Positions 1 through 6,176 of a DNA stretch of 8,387 nt are shown here, piece by piece. Positions within the stretch are counted from its first letter, which is position 1. Each line of letters starts with the position of its first letter. This DNA is from Geomobilibacter sp964431365 (GTDB taxonomy: Bacteria; Desulfobacterota; Desulfuromonadia; Geobacterales; DSM-12255), in the NCBI GenBank assembly GCA_964431365.1, contig CAYSJJ010000110.1:1-8387 (forward strand). Direction: 5' to 3'. The position numbers and the translations under genes are program-made. Below the pieces are notes generated by a model. It did not search any database. It was not told the DNA's origin and saw only the letters and a list, made by a program, of their open reading frames with translations.

Positions 1-392
1 AAGGCTTCGTCGCCATCAAACGGCGCACTGGCCGGCGATATACCGAACTCTTGTCAGCCGCAGCAGGTCTTGAGTTGATGCCCGTGAACACGGATTATGC
101 CGAGAACATCTACTGGGTGTATGGCGTGGTGCTCGGAGCCGAACTCTCCTTCACCGCCGAAGAGATGATGCAGTTGCTGGGACGGTCGGGGATCGCGACC
201 CGTCCCTTTTTCTGGCCCATGCACGAGCAGCCGGTCTTTCAGAGGATGGGTCTGTTCGAGGGGCAGAGTTACCCGGTGGCTGAACGGCTGGCAAGGCGCG
301 GATTCTACCTCCCCAGTGGCCTGGCGCTGCGGGATGAGCAGCTTGACGAAGTGGCAAGCTCGTTACTGGAGATCCTGGACAACGGGAATTGA
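1..392 (+). CDS. DegT/DnrJ/EryC1-family sugar aminotransferase, C-terminal part (5' truncated by window)
   Basis: This is the last 129 residues of a PLP-dependent nucleotide-sugar aminotransferase, read from base 3; the reading frame is open to the left edge, so the true start lies outside the window. Family members are about 360-400 residues, so roughly two thirds is missing, including the PLP-binding lysine. Visible family features are the helix FVAIKRRTGRRYTELL, the core strand ENIYWVYGVVL, the block GIATRPFFWPMHEQPVF followed by YPVAERLARRGFYLPSG, and a closing DEQLDEVASSLLEIL helix. The TRPFFWPMHEQP and FYLPSGL wording resembles GDP-perosamine synthases (RfbE/Per type), which aminate a 4-keto-6-deoxy sugar using glutamate; that substrate is an inference. 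The TTG at 51 is only an internal codon, because the homology clearly continues upstream of it. A methyltransferase gene follows after 12 bases, consistent with a shared role in making a modified amino sugar. Confidence 0.9.
   Translation, partial: GFVAIKRRTGRRYTELLSAAAGLELMPVNTDYAENIYWVYGVVLGAELSFTAEEMMQLLGRSGIATRPFFWPMHEQPVFQRMGLFEGQSYPVAERLARRGFYLPSGLALRDEQLDEVASSLLEILDNGN
179..211 (+). terminator. Terminator-like hairpin plus T5 inside the aminotransferase gene
   Basis: GGGACGG-TCG (179-188) can pair with CGA-(C)-CCGTCCC (196-206) with one bulged C and a seven-base loop, and TTTTT follows at 207-211. The shape is that of a Rho-independent terminator on the + strand. It lies inside coding sequence for the conserved RSGIATRPFF segment, and the T run is produced by two Phe codons, so it may be a coincidence of codons rather than a working terminator. 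Confidence 0.2.
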
Positions 393-404
393 GGGGAGAG
401 AAGC

Positions 405-1151
405 ATGCCGGTGTTTGGTGCGTATGCCCGATACTATAACCTGCTCTACAAGGACAAGGATTACACGGGGGAAGCGGCATACATCCATCGCCTGATCGAT
501 AAGCACCGGCCGCAGGCGCGAACCATACTCGATCTCGGTTGCGGCACCGGCAGACACGATCAGCTGCTGACCCGCCACGGCTATGAACTGACCGGCGTGG
601 ACCAGTCAGAAGAGATGCTGGCCGGCGCGGCCCCGCATGCCCACTCCACCCTCAACTTTCTGCAGGGCGACATCAGATCCGTCCGCCTCGGGAAGACCTT
701 CGATGTGGTCATTTCCCTGTTTCATGTCGTTAGCTACCAGACGAGCAATGCAGACCTGGCGGCGGTCATGGCCACGGCAAGGGCCCACCTGGAGCCCGGA
801 GGGATCTTCATCTTCGACTGCTGGTATGGGCCGGCAGTCCTGACCGACCGCCCCAGCATCCGCATCAAGCGCCTTGAGGATGAGACGACGGCCATCACGC
901 GCATTGCCGAGCCGTGTATCTACCCCAACGACAACCTGGTGGATGTCCATTACCAGGTTTGCGCCCGGGACAAACAGAGCGGTGAAACCGCCGAACTGCA
1001 CGAGACCCACCGGATGCGCTACCTGTTTCGGCCGGAACTGGAACTGCTGCTGTCGGCTCAGGGGATGAACATTCACGAATATGCGGCGTGGATGACTGGC
1101 AAGGAGGCCGGATTTGACTCCTGGAGCGTCTATTTCGTGGTGAAGGGATGA
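405..1151 (+). CDS. Class I SAM-dependent methyltransferase, possibly acting on an amino sugar
   Basis: This 248-residue protein is a Rossmann-fold methyltransferase. Motif I, ILDLGCGTG, is at residues 41-49. The acidic ribose-binding end of strand 2 is GVD at 64-66, with GDI at 88-90 for the adenine side. Strand 4 is FDVVISLFHVVSY (99-111) and the post-motif LEPGGIFIFD is at 129-138. The N-terminal YARYYNLLYKDKDY segment resembles sugar methyltransferases of the TylM1/DesVI group, which N-methylate the amino group of nucleotide-linked amino sugars, though similar proteins are often left unassigned. The ATG at 405 has a good ribosome-binding site, GGGGAG at 393-398, six bases upstream. The stop overlaps the next start (ATGA at 1148-1151), so translation is probably coupled. 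Its place directly after an aminotransferase supports an amino-sugar substrate; O-methylation of another sugar is the main alternative. The methyltransferase assignment is strong, the substrate is inference. Confidence 0.9.
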   Translation: MPVFGAYARYYNLLYKDKDYTGEAAYIHRLIDKHRPQARTILDLGCGTGRHDQLLTRHGYELTGVDQSEEMLAGAAPHAHSTLNFLQGDIRSVRLGKTFDVVISLFHVVSYQTSNADLAAVMATARAHLEPGGIFIFDCWYGPAVLTDRPSIRIKRLEDETTAITRIAEPCIYPNDNLVDVHYQVCARDKQSGETAELHETHRMRYLFRPELELLLSAQGMNIHEYAAWMTGKEAGFDSWSVYFVVKG

Positions 1152-2338
1152 AGAAGATCGGTCTGTTCCTGGATACACTCCCCGCCTCCGGCGGCGTGTT
1201 CCAGTACAACCTGAGCATGCTCCAGGCCGTTGCCAGCCTCCCCGGCGAAGAGTACGAGGTTGTCGTTGCCTACACCTCCCAGCAGTGGCAGAAATACCTC
1301 CACGAGTACGGCATACCGTCAATCTTCGTGAACTACCACTTTCCCGCCCGACTGCTCAGCATCTGGCTGAACATTTTCAAATTCCCTGTCAGCCTCTGGC
1401 AAAAAGTCTCGCCGCTCCTGTTCCGTTACGCCAGACTACTGGTCAGAGAACAGTGTGACCTCTGGATCTTTCCCTCACAGGATGCCGCAAGTTTTCAGGT
1501 TAACGTTCCGGCTCTCGTCACGATTCTCGACCTGGCCCATCGCTATGCACGGCGCTTCCCCGAATCCGCCTCACGCTTCGAGTACCTGATCAGGGAGCGG
1601 ACTTACACGAATATCTGTCAATGGGCCCGGGGAGTTGTTGTCGATTCGCAGACCGGACGCCACCAGGTTGCCGAAAGCTATTCCATGCCATCGGAATGCA
1701 TCCACCTGCTCCCCTATGTTGCCCCCCAGTACATGAACGCCGGCGAAGCGCCCGCTGACGTCGCCTCCCGTTACCGACTGCCGGCCAAGTATCTCTTCTA
1801 TCCTGCCCAGTTCTGGGAACACAAGAATCACAGGAACCTCATCAAGGCTGTTGCCCGACTGAAGCACGAACTGCCCGATCTGAAGCTGGTCTTGTCGGGG
1901 ACCCAAAAAAACGCGTACGATGCGGTCGTGTCGCTGGTACACGAACTTCACCTTGCCGAAGATGTGCTCTTTCTCGGCTACGTCCCCAACGAAGATATTC
2001 CCGAACTGTACCGTCGTGCCCGCGCCTTGATTATGCCGACCTATTTCGGCCCCACCAACATCCCTCCGTTGGAGGCGATCTCCGTCGGCTGCCCGGTCGC
2101 CATCTCACATGTTTCCAGCATGCCGGAACAGCTCGGCGAAGCGGCGCTTGCTTTTAATCCCGATTCGGTGGACGAGATCGCCGGCTGTATCAGGCAGTTA
2201 TGGGTCGACGACCGCCTCTGTGCCGAACTGGCCCAAAAAGGGAGGCAACGGGCAGCAGACTGGGGACAGAGAGCGTTCAACGACCGGCTCAGGGAGATCA
2301 TCACAAGAGTGATCCGCGAGCAACCGGAGCGTCCCTAG
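1148..2338 (+). CDS. GT4-family (GT-B fold) glycosyltransferase
   Basis: This 396-residue retaining glycosyltransferase would transfer a sugar from a nucleotide donor to a growing oligosaccharide at the cytoplasmic membrane face. The N-terminal acceptor domain begins with KIGLFLDTLPASGGVFQY, the usual first strand and glycine loop. VTILDLAHRYARRFP is at 124-138, and the linker VVVDSQTGRHQVAE is at 163-176. The C-terminal donor domain opens with YLFYPAQFWEHKNHRNLI (215-232), containing the conserved Lys226, then LVLSG (247-251) and VLFLGYVPNEDIPELYRRA (273-291). The nucleotide-binding block is PTYFGPTNIPPLEA (297-310); Glu309 is present, but the first glutamate of the usual EX7E motif is replaced by Gly301. 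The ATG at 1148 overlaps the previous stop by four bases and its GAAGGG (1142-1147) abuts the start with no spacing, so initiation probably depends on termination of the upstream gene. Donor and acceptor cannot be told from sequence. Confidence 0.92.
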   Translation: MKKIGLFLDTLPASGGVFQYNLSMLQAVASLPGEEYEVVVAYTSQQWQKYLHEYGIPSIFVNYHFPARLLSIWLNIFKFPVSLWQKVSPLLFRYARLLVREQCDLWIFPSQDAASFQVNVPALVTILDLAHRYARRFPESASRFEYLIRERTYTNICQWARGVVVDSQTGRHQVAESYSMPSECIHLLPYVAPQYMNAGEAPADVASRYRLPAKYLFYPAQFWEHKNHRNLIKAVARLKHELPDLKLVLSGTQKNAYDAVVSLVHELHLAEDVLFLGYVPNEDIPELYRRARALIMPTYFGPTNIPPLEAISVGCPVAISHVSSMPEQLGEAALAFNPDSVDEIAGCIRQLWVDDRLCAELAQKGRQRAADWGQRAFNDRLREIITRVIREQPERP

Positions 2339-3244
2339 ATGAGCATTCGGGAAGGCCTGCCACAGAGAGTGACCGGGGGGCTCCGCACCAGGGGCGGGAT
2401 CAGGGCCAGCCAGCCGGTGGTGCCGATCGTTTCCGTTGTCACAGTAGTCAAGAACGGGGCCGCCCATCTGAGGCAATGCATCGAGAGCGTCCTGACCCAG
2501 AGCTGGCCCGGCATTGAATACATCATCATCGATGGCGGCTCTACCGACGCCACCCTCGACATCATCCGCACCTATGACGACCGGCTTGCATACTGGGTAA
2601 GCGAGCCGGATCGGGGGATTTTCGACGCCATGAACAAGGGGATCGGTCTGGCGACCGGCGAACTGATCGGGCTTCTCAATGCGGATGACTGGTACGAGCC
2701 TGGCGCAGTGGAAGCGGCGGCAACCGCCCTTCTCGGGCAAGGTCTCCCCGGAATCTACTATGGCGAAAAGTACCTCGTCCAGGTCGACATGGGCAAGGTG
2801 TATGAGATGCCTGCCTCGCTGGAATTCTGGCGGGGGATGAACGTATGCCATCAGGCGATGTTCGTGCACCGGGAGGTCTATGAACGTCTTGGCGGCTACG
2901 CGCTCCACTACCGTTTGGCTGCCGACTTCGATTTCCTTGTGCGGGCCTTGCAGGGTGGGATACCGTTTGTGCGGCTCGACCGGTTTGTCGTCAATTTCCG
3001 TGATTCCGGGGCCAGTGCACAGGCGCTTGTGGAAGGGAACCGCGAGATTTCGGCCATTTTGAGAACGACCTGCGGAGCGCTCAGCAGCGTCTATCTCAAG
3101 AATCGGCTGCTGACAGGCTACAATCTTGCCGCTGTCGCCGCAGGGCGCTTCATTGGCCGACTCTTGGGGGAACGGACGCTGAATCTCTGCCGCATCCTGT
3201 TTTACCGCCTCTTCACCCGCCGGGGAGAGGAAGTGCGGAAATGA
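2339..3244 (+). CDS. GT2-family (GT-A fold) glycosyltransferase, WfgS/WcaE-like
   Basis: This 301-residue protein is an inverting family 2 glycosyltransferase. The catalytic domain starts near residue 28 with VPIVSVVTVVKNG. It continues with YIIIDGGSTD (61-70), the SEPDRGIFDAMNKG block (88-101) typical of the WfgS/WcaE-like branch, and the metal-binding NADDW (114-118). Then come HQAMF (171-175) and ADFDFL (195-200), the probable acceptor-side and base region. A basic C-terminal tail (about 265-301) may hold it at the membrane. The first 27 residues are poorly conserved in appearance. The ATG immediately follows the TAG of the upstream gene (2336-2341), and GGAG at 2326-2329 lies nine bases ahead, which supports this start. 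The stop overlaps the next start by four bases. The sugar transferred is unknown; neighbours indicate O-antigen or exopolysaccharide assembly. Confidence 0.92.
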   Translation: MSIREGLPQRVTGGLRTRGGIRASQPVVPIVSVVTVVKNGAAHLRQCIESVLTQSWPGIEYIIIDGGSTDATLDIIRTYDDRLAYWVSEPDRGIFDAMNKGIGLATGELIGLLNADDWYEPGAVEAAATALLGQGLPGIYYGEKYLVQVDMGKVYEMPASLEFWRGMNVCHQAMFVHREVYERLGGYALHYRLAADFDFLVRALQGGIPFVRLDRFVVNFRDSGASAQALVEGNREISAILRTTCGALSSVYLKNRLLTGYNLAAVAAGRFIGRLLGERTLNLCRILFYRLFTRRGEEVRK

Positions 3245-4134
3245 CCCCCTCCTCCCCTGTCGCCATCATCATCCTCAACTGGAACAACTGGCCGGACACC
3301 CTGGCCTGCGTGGCATCCTGCCGCCAGCTCACCTGGCCAAACGTCCGGATGGTCATCGTGGACAACGGCTCCACCGATGGATCTGAAGAGATCCTCAAAG
3401 AGCGTTGTCCCGATGCCGAGATCATGCAGACCGGCACGAATCTCGGCTTTGCCGGCGGCAACAACGTCGGCATCAGCCGTGCAGTGGAGCGGGGTGCGAA
3501 GTATGTCTGGCTGCTGAACAACGACGCCGAGGCAGATCCGGAGGCCCTGACCATGCTGGTCGAGGCGATGGAGGGCGACCCGGCCGCGGCCGTCGCCGGT
3601 TCCAAGGTTTACTACCACGATGATCCGGAGCGGATCTGGTGCGCCGGGGGAATGTGGAGAAAGGGTGGGCTGAGGCTGCGCCAGCGGGGTGCCAACCGGT
3701 TGGACAACGGAGAGTTCGACAGGCTTGTGCCGGTTGGATCGGTTTCGGGCTGCAGTATGCTCCTGCGCACCACTGCACTCCGGGAAGTTGGCCTGCTGGA
3801 CGAGGGGTATTTTCTCTACTGGGAGGATACCGACTGGTGTGCCCGCGCCGGCAAGCATGGGTACAGGGTGCTGTTTGTCCCGGCATCCCGTGTCTGGCAC
3901 AAGGTTTCGGCGTCCGTTGCCCCCCGCTCGCAACGGCAGTACTACTACAACACCCGGAACGGACTCATCTTTTGCGTGCGCCATGATCTAGTGTCGTTGC
4001 CGTTATTTCTCGCCTATGTCACCGCCGATGTCGTTGCGGGGATGCTGCGGGGCAACCGGGCCATGCTGCGCGGCTATCTGCAGGGAATTGCGGATTTTTT
4101 CCGGGGGGTCCGTGGCCCCCGATCATCGGCATGA
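3241..4134 (+). CDS. GT2-family glycosyltransferase, WbbL (rhamnosyltransferase)-like
   Basis: This 297-residue GT2 enzyme belongs to the branch that includes dTDP-rhamnosyltransferases such as WbbL. Motifs in order are VAIIILNWNNW (7-17), MVIVDNGSTDGS (37-48), NLGFAGGNNVG (67-77), LLNNDAEADP (91-100, the metal-binding DXD equivalent), GSVSGCSMLL (166-175), LLDEGYFLYWEDTDWC (185-200, with the catalytic-region EDTDW) and YYYNTRNGL (234-242). A hydrophobic C-terminal stretch (about 248-268) could attach it to the membrane. The ATG overlaps the preceding stop (ATGA, 3241-3244), and AGAGGAAG around 3226-3233 gives a suitable ribosome-binding site. Family membership is clear. Rhamnose as donor sugar is only suggested by resemblance, and no dTDP-rhamnose synthesis genes are in the window to support it. 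Confidence 0.92.
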   Translation: MTPSSPVAIIILNWNNWPDTLACVASCRQLTWPNVRMVIVDNGSTDGSEEILKERCPDAEIMQTGTNLGFAGGNNVGISRAVERGAKYVWLLNNDAEADPEALTMLVEAMEGDPAAAVAGSKVYYHDDPERIWCAGGMWRKGGLRLRQRGANRLDNGEFDRLVPVGSVSGCSMLLRTTALREVGLLDEGYFLYWEDTDWCARAGKHGYRVLFVPASRVWHKVSASVAPRSQRQYYYNTRNGLIFCVRHDLVSLPLFLAYVTADVVAGMLRGNRAMLRGYLQGIADFFRGVRGPRSSA

Positions 4135-4147
4135 CCGGGTAGACCGA

Positions 4148-4152
4148 CAGGA
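4148..4152 (+). promoter_or_regulatory. Candidate ribosome-binding site that would favour a GTG start at 4161
   Basis: The purine-rich CAGGA overlaps the ATG at 4152, so it cannot serve that start, but it lies eight bases before an in-frame GTG at 4161. The ATG at 4152 has no other good ribosome-binding site. The true start may therefore be 4161, giving a 383-residue protein. Confidence 0.35.
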
Positions 4153-5312
4153 TGCTGCTTGTGAAACTATTCAGCTCATACGACAGTCCGACCCTCAGCT
4201 CCCGTGCCGTCATGGCAGTCGGAGATGCCCTGTCGCGGATCCTCGTCCCCTGTCAGCCGGCTCCGCGCCTGCCGCTTGTGGCACGTCAGGTCCCAAGCCT
4301 CCTGCTGCTCCGCCTCGACGGCATCGGCGACAACGTCTGCTCCTGGCCGGCGCTGAAACTGCTGCGGGAGCACCTGCCGGAGACCCGCATTACCCTCGCC
4401 GTCGGCCCCTGGGCGGCACCGCTCTATCGTGAATGCCCCTGGGTGGATGAGGTCATCGAGTGGGATTCAGGACTGTTCGGCCTTTTCCGCGGCAACGGTC
4501 CCGGCGGCTTGTGGCACGATCTGAAACGTTCCGGAACGTTGCGGGAACGTGGATTTGCCGCCGGCATCGATCTGCGGGGTGACCTGCTCTCCATCGTCCT
4601 CCTTCGCCTCGTGGCCCCGCCAACCAGGATTGCAACAATCACCCGTGGCGGGAGGAGATTCCTTACCGACCCGCTGCGGGTCAACGACGGGCACGAAACT
4701 GAACGCACCTACGCTATTGCCTGCGCCACGCTGGGGCATCCGTCGGGCCAGACACCCCGCCTGCAGGACTGGCAGCGTCCCGATGCTCTCGCACGCGCCA
4801 GGGAGCAACTGGTTCGCTCAGGTTGGAATGCGTCAATCCCCTCGGTCGCCCTCTGTCCGCTGGCACTCTGGCCCTGGAAACAGTGGCCGAAGGATCGGTT
4901 CGAAGAGCTGGCCGGGCGCCTGAAGAGGGACCTCGGCCTGCAGACAATCTGGTTCCTTGAGCACGCGGGCCAGGCGGGTGAATACCGTGCCGACGGCCCC
5001 GTCTTCTGCGGTCCGCTGGATGAGGTCGCCGCCGCATTGAGCCTCTGCAGGGTGGCGGTATCCAATGACAGTGGCCTCATGCATCTGGCCATTGCAGCCG
5101 GATGCAAGACCGTTCAGCTGTTCGGCCCCGGCGATGCCTCACGATTTGCCCACCATGGCCCAGGGACCGTCCTGCTCCACGATCCGAGCTGTCAGTACAA
5201 TCCATGTACGCGAAGTGGAGAGTGCCGGAATCTGGCCGCCGGGTGGTGCATGGAAAAGATTGCGGTGGAAACGGTTTTCGCCTCGTGCGTACGGCTCATG
5301 GCAGAAGGGTAA
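4152..5312 (+). CDS. GT9-family glycosyltransferase (heptosyltransferase-like)
   Basis: This 386-residue protein belongs to the ADP-heptose:LPS heptosyltransferase family (GT9, GT-B fold). The family core starts at residues 49-63 with the strand SLLLLRLDGIGDNV, the acceptor-side loop with its catalytic-region aspartate. Further blocks are WPALKLLREHLP (65-76), FAAGIDLRGD (135-144), the C-terminal domain entry VALCPLALWPWKQWP (232-246), the donor-binding VSNDSGLMHLAIAAG (303-317) and QLFGPGD (322-328). A four-cysteine pattern follows, C347-C352-C358-C366 ending in CMEKI, seen in many family members. About 47 residues precede the core, which makes it somewhat longer than classical WaaC/WaaF (about 320-350). 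The start is uncertain: ATG 4152, GTG 4161 and ATG 4212 are all in frame. It follows the previous gene by 17 bases. Here it sits among polysaccharide genes rather than core-LPS genes, so its donor may not be ADP-heptose. Confidence 0.9.
   Translation: MLLVKLFSSYDSPTLSSRAVMAVGDALSRILVPCQPAPRLPLVARQVPSLLLLRLDGIGDNVCSWPALKLLREHLPETRITLAVGPWAAPLYRECPWVDEVIEWDSGLFGLFRGNGPGGLWHDLKRSGTLRERGFAAGIDLRGDLLSIVLLRLVAPPTRIATITRGGRRFLTDPLRVNDGHETERTYAIACATLGHPSGQTPRLQDWQRPDALARAREQLVRSGWNASIPSVALCPLALWPWKQWPKDRFEELAGRLKRDLGLQTIWFLEHAGQAGEYRADGPVFCGPLDEVAAALSLCRVAVSNDSGLMHLAIAAGCKTVQLFGPGDASRFAHHGPGTVLLHDPSCQYNPCTRSGECRNLAAGWCMEKIAVETVFASCVRLMAEG
4525..4540. repeat. Perfect 16-bp palindrome with a third half-site, inside the GT9 gene
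   Basis: AACGTTCC is followed directly by its reverse complement GGAACGTT (4525-4540), and a further GGGAACGT copy stands at 4543-4550. It encodes KRSGTLRER, outside the family's recognisable motifs. It could be a protein-binding site or chance; no function is claimed. Confidence 0.5.
5304..5309 (+). promoter_or_regulatory. Ribosome-binding site deciding a TTG start at 5318
   Basis: GAAGGG ends eight bases before the in-frame TTG at 5318. No ATG or GTG lies between the previous gene's stop (5310-5312) and the first conserved strand of the next protein, so this site supports the non-ATG start. Confidence 0.6.
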
Positions 5313-5317
5313 CGACA

Positions 5318-6133
5318 TTGGATACGACCGTCAGCGTATCAGGCTTTTCACCACGCATCTCCATCGTCATGCCCTGCTTCCAGCAGAAGGCGTTCCTTGA
5401 GGAAGCGGTGCGCTCGGTCCTTGACCAGCAGGAGGTGGCAGCAGAACTCATTGTCATGGACCCCGGCTCCACTGATGGTTCGCGAGAGCTGCTTCAGACG
5501 CTGCAGGACGAGTATGGAGAGCGACTGGTCCTGCATTTTGCACCCGATAAAGGGCAGTCCGATGCCATCAACAAGGGGATGGCCATGGCACGGGGCAACG
5601 TACTCGGCTGGCTCAACTCCGACGACCGGCTGCGGCCAGGATCACTCCGGATTGCGGGTCGGCTGAACACGGCCGAACCGTGCTGGCTGTACGGTCGCGG
5701 CGGCATCATCGATGAGCAGGGTCGCCCGGTTTCGCAGCCGATCGTCTGGTACAAGAACTGGCGTGGTCGCACATTTTCCATCTACAAACTGATCACCGAG
5801 GATTTCATCCCCCAGATGGCTACGTTCTGGAATCGCACCCTCTGGGACAAGGCCGGCGGACTTGACCCCCATCGCCATCTGGACATGGACTATGACCTCT
5901 TCCTCCGGTTCGCGCTGATCTCCCCCCCTGAAATCTCCACCGAGTATCTGGGAGATTTCAGGGTACACCGGAACACCAAGAGCAGCCAGCAGACCGGAGA
6001 GCACCTGAGGGCCGCCATGCGTACTGCCGGGCATTACGCCGGAAAGCTTGGCATCAGAGGAAAACTGGCTTTTCTGCTGCACAGAATCTATTCCGCCCGG
6101 ACCCGATTCGTTTACGTCCTTATCAAACCCTAA
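5318..6133 (+). CDS. GT2-family glycosyltransferase with a TTG start
   Basis: This is a 271-residue inverting GT2 enzyme. From the TTG at 5318 the motifs are ISIVMPCFQQKAFLEEAVRSV (14-34), LIVMDPGSTDGS (44-55), the DKGQSDAINKG block (77-87), GWLNSDD (97-103, metal-binding), FIPQMATFW (163-171) and LDMDYDLFLRF (188-198, the probable catalytic-base region), then GDFRVHRN (212-219). The frame stays open upstream to an ATG at 5102, but those extra 72 codons lie inside the GT9 gene, encode an arginine- and proline-rich sequence unlike any GT2 N-terminus, and would create a 211-base overlap, so that start is rejected. The five-base gap to the GT9 stop and the GAAGGG site support co-translation. The wording resembles transferases of polysaccharide loci whose sugar is unknown. 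An unusual perfect inverted repeat lies within the gene at 5926-5963. Confidence 0.88.
   Translation: MDTTVSVSGFSPRISIVMPCFQQKAFLEEAVRSVLDQQEVAAELIVMDPGSTDGSRELLQTLQDEYGERLVLHFAPDKGQSDAINKGMAMARGNVLGWLNSDDRLRPGSLRIAGRLNTAEPCWLYGRGGIIDEQGRPVSQPIVWYKNWRGRTFSIYKLITEDFIPQMATFWNRTLWDKAGGLDPHRHLDMDYDLFLRFALISPPEISTEYLGDFRVHRNTKSSQQTGEHLRAAMRTAGHYAGKLGIRGKLAFLLHRIYSARTRFVYVLIKP
5926..5963. repeat. Perfect 13-bp inverted repeat (12-base loop) within the third GT2 gene
   Basis: CCCTGAAATCTCC (5926-5938) and GGAGATTTCAGGG (5951-5963) are exact reverse complements separated by 12 bases. The left arm begins within a C7 run (5922-5928). The transcript could form a strong hairpin. No T run follows, so it is not a standard terminator. 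It encodes the PEISTEYLGDFR region just ahead of a conserved VHR. Confidence 0.85.
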
Positions 6134-6141
6134 TTTTTTCG

Positions 6142-6170
6142 CTGTAATAATGCCTCGCTGAGGTTATACT
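6142..6170 (+). promoter_or_regulatory. Candidate internal promoter before the DUF2304-GT2 gene
   Basis: The 43-base gap at 6134-6176 is the largest in the window. It contains TATACT (6165-6170, five of six matches to the sigma-70 -10 box), AT-rich sequence upstream (T6 at 6134-6139), and only a poor -35 candidate, CTGTAA at 6142-6147 with a 17-base spacer. A short dyad CCTC-GCT-GAGG (6153-6163) fills the spacer. Transcription would begin almost at the ATG (6177), so the mRNA could be leaderless. No convincing terminator separates this gene from the operon before it. Confidence 0.3.
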
Positions 6171-6176
6171 GCGGCC

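Noticed and set aside
606..1322. 238-codon open frame on the minus strand opposite the methyltransferase and GT4 genes
   Set aside because: Composition is rich in Arg, Gly and Val without any recognisable motif, and it is antisense to two genes with clear family motifs; a GC-rich shadow frame.
2198..2908. 236-codon open frame on the minus strand opposite the GT4/GT2 junction
   Set aside because: No domain features, low-complexity look, and the opposite strand carries complete GT motifs.
3581..3592. 12-bp GC palindrome CGGCCGCGGCCG
   Set aside because: It encodes an Ala-rich stretch (PAAAV) in a GC-rich gene, so this is expected from codon composition.
3202..3984. 260-codon open frame on the minus strand opposite the WbbL-like gene
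   Set aside because: Long only because of high GC; the + strand gene has all GT2 motifs in order and proper junctions on both sides.
4016..4432. 138-codon + strand frame bridging the WbbL-like gene and the GT9 gene
   Set aside because: It overlaps both well-supported genes out of frame and reads as Pro/Arg/Ala-rich sequence without motifs.
6134..6139. T6 run after the stop of the third GT2 gene as a terminator
   Set aside because: No stable GC-rich stem precedes it; only a four-base GGAC/GTCC pairing is visible.
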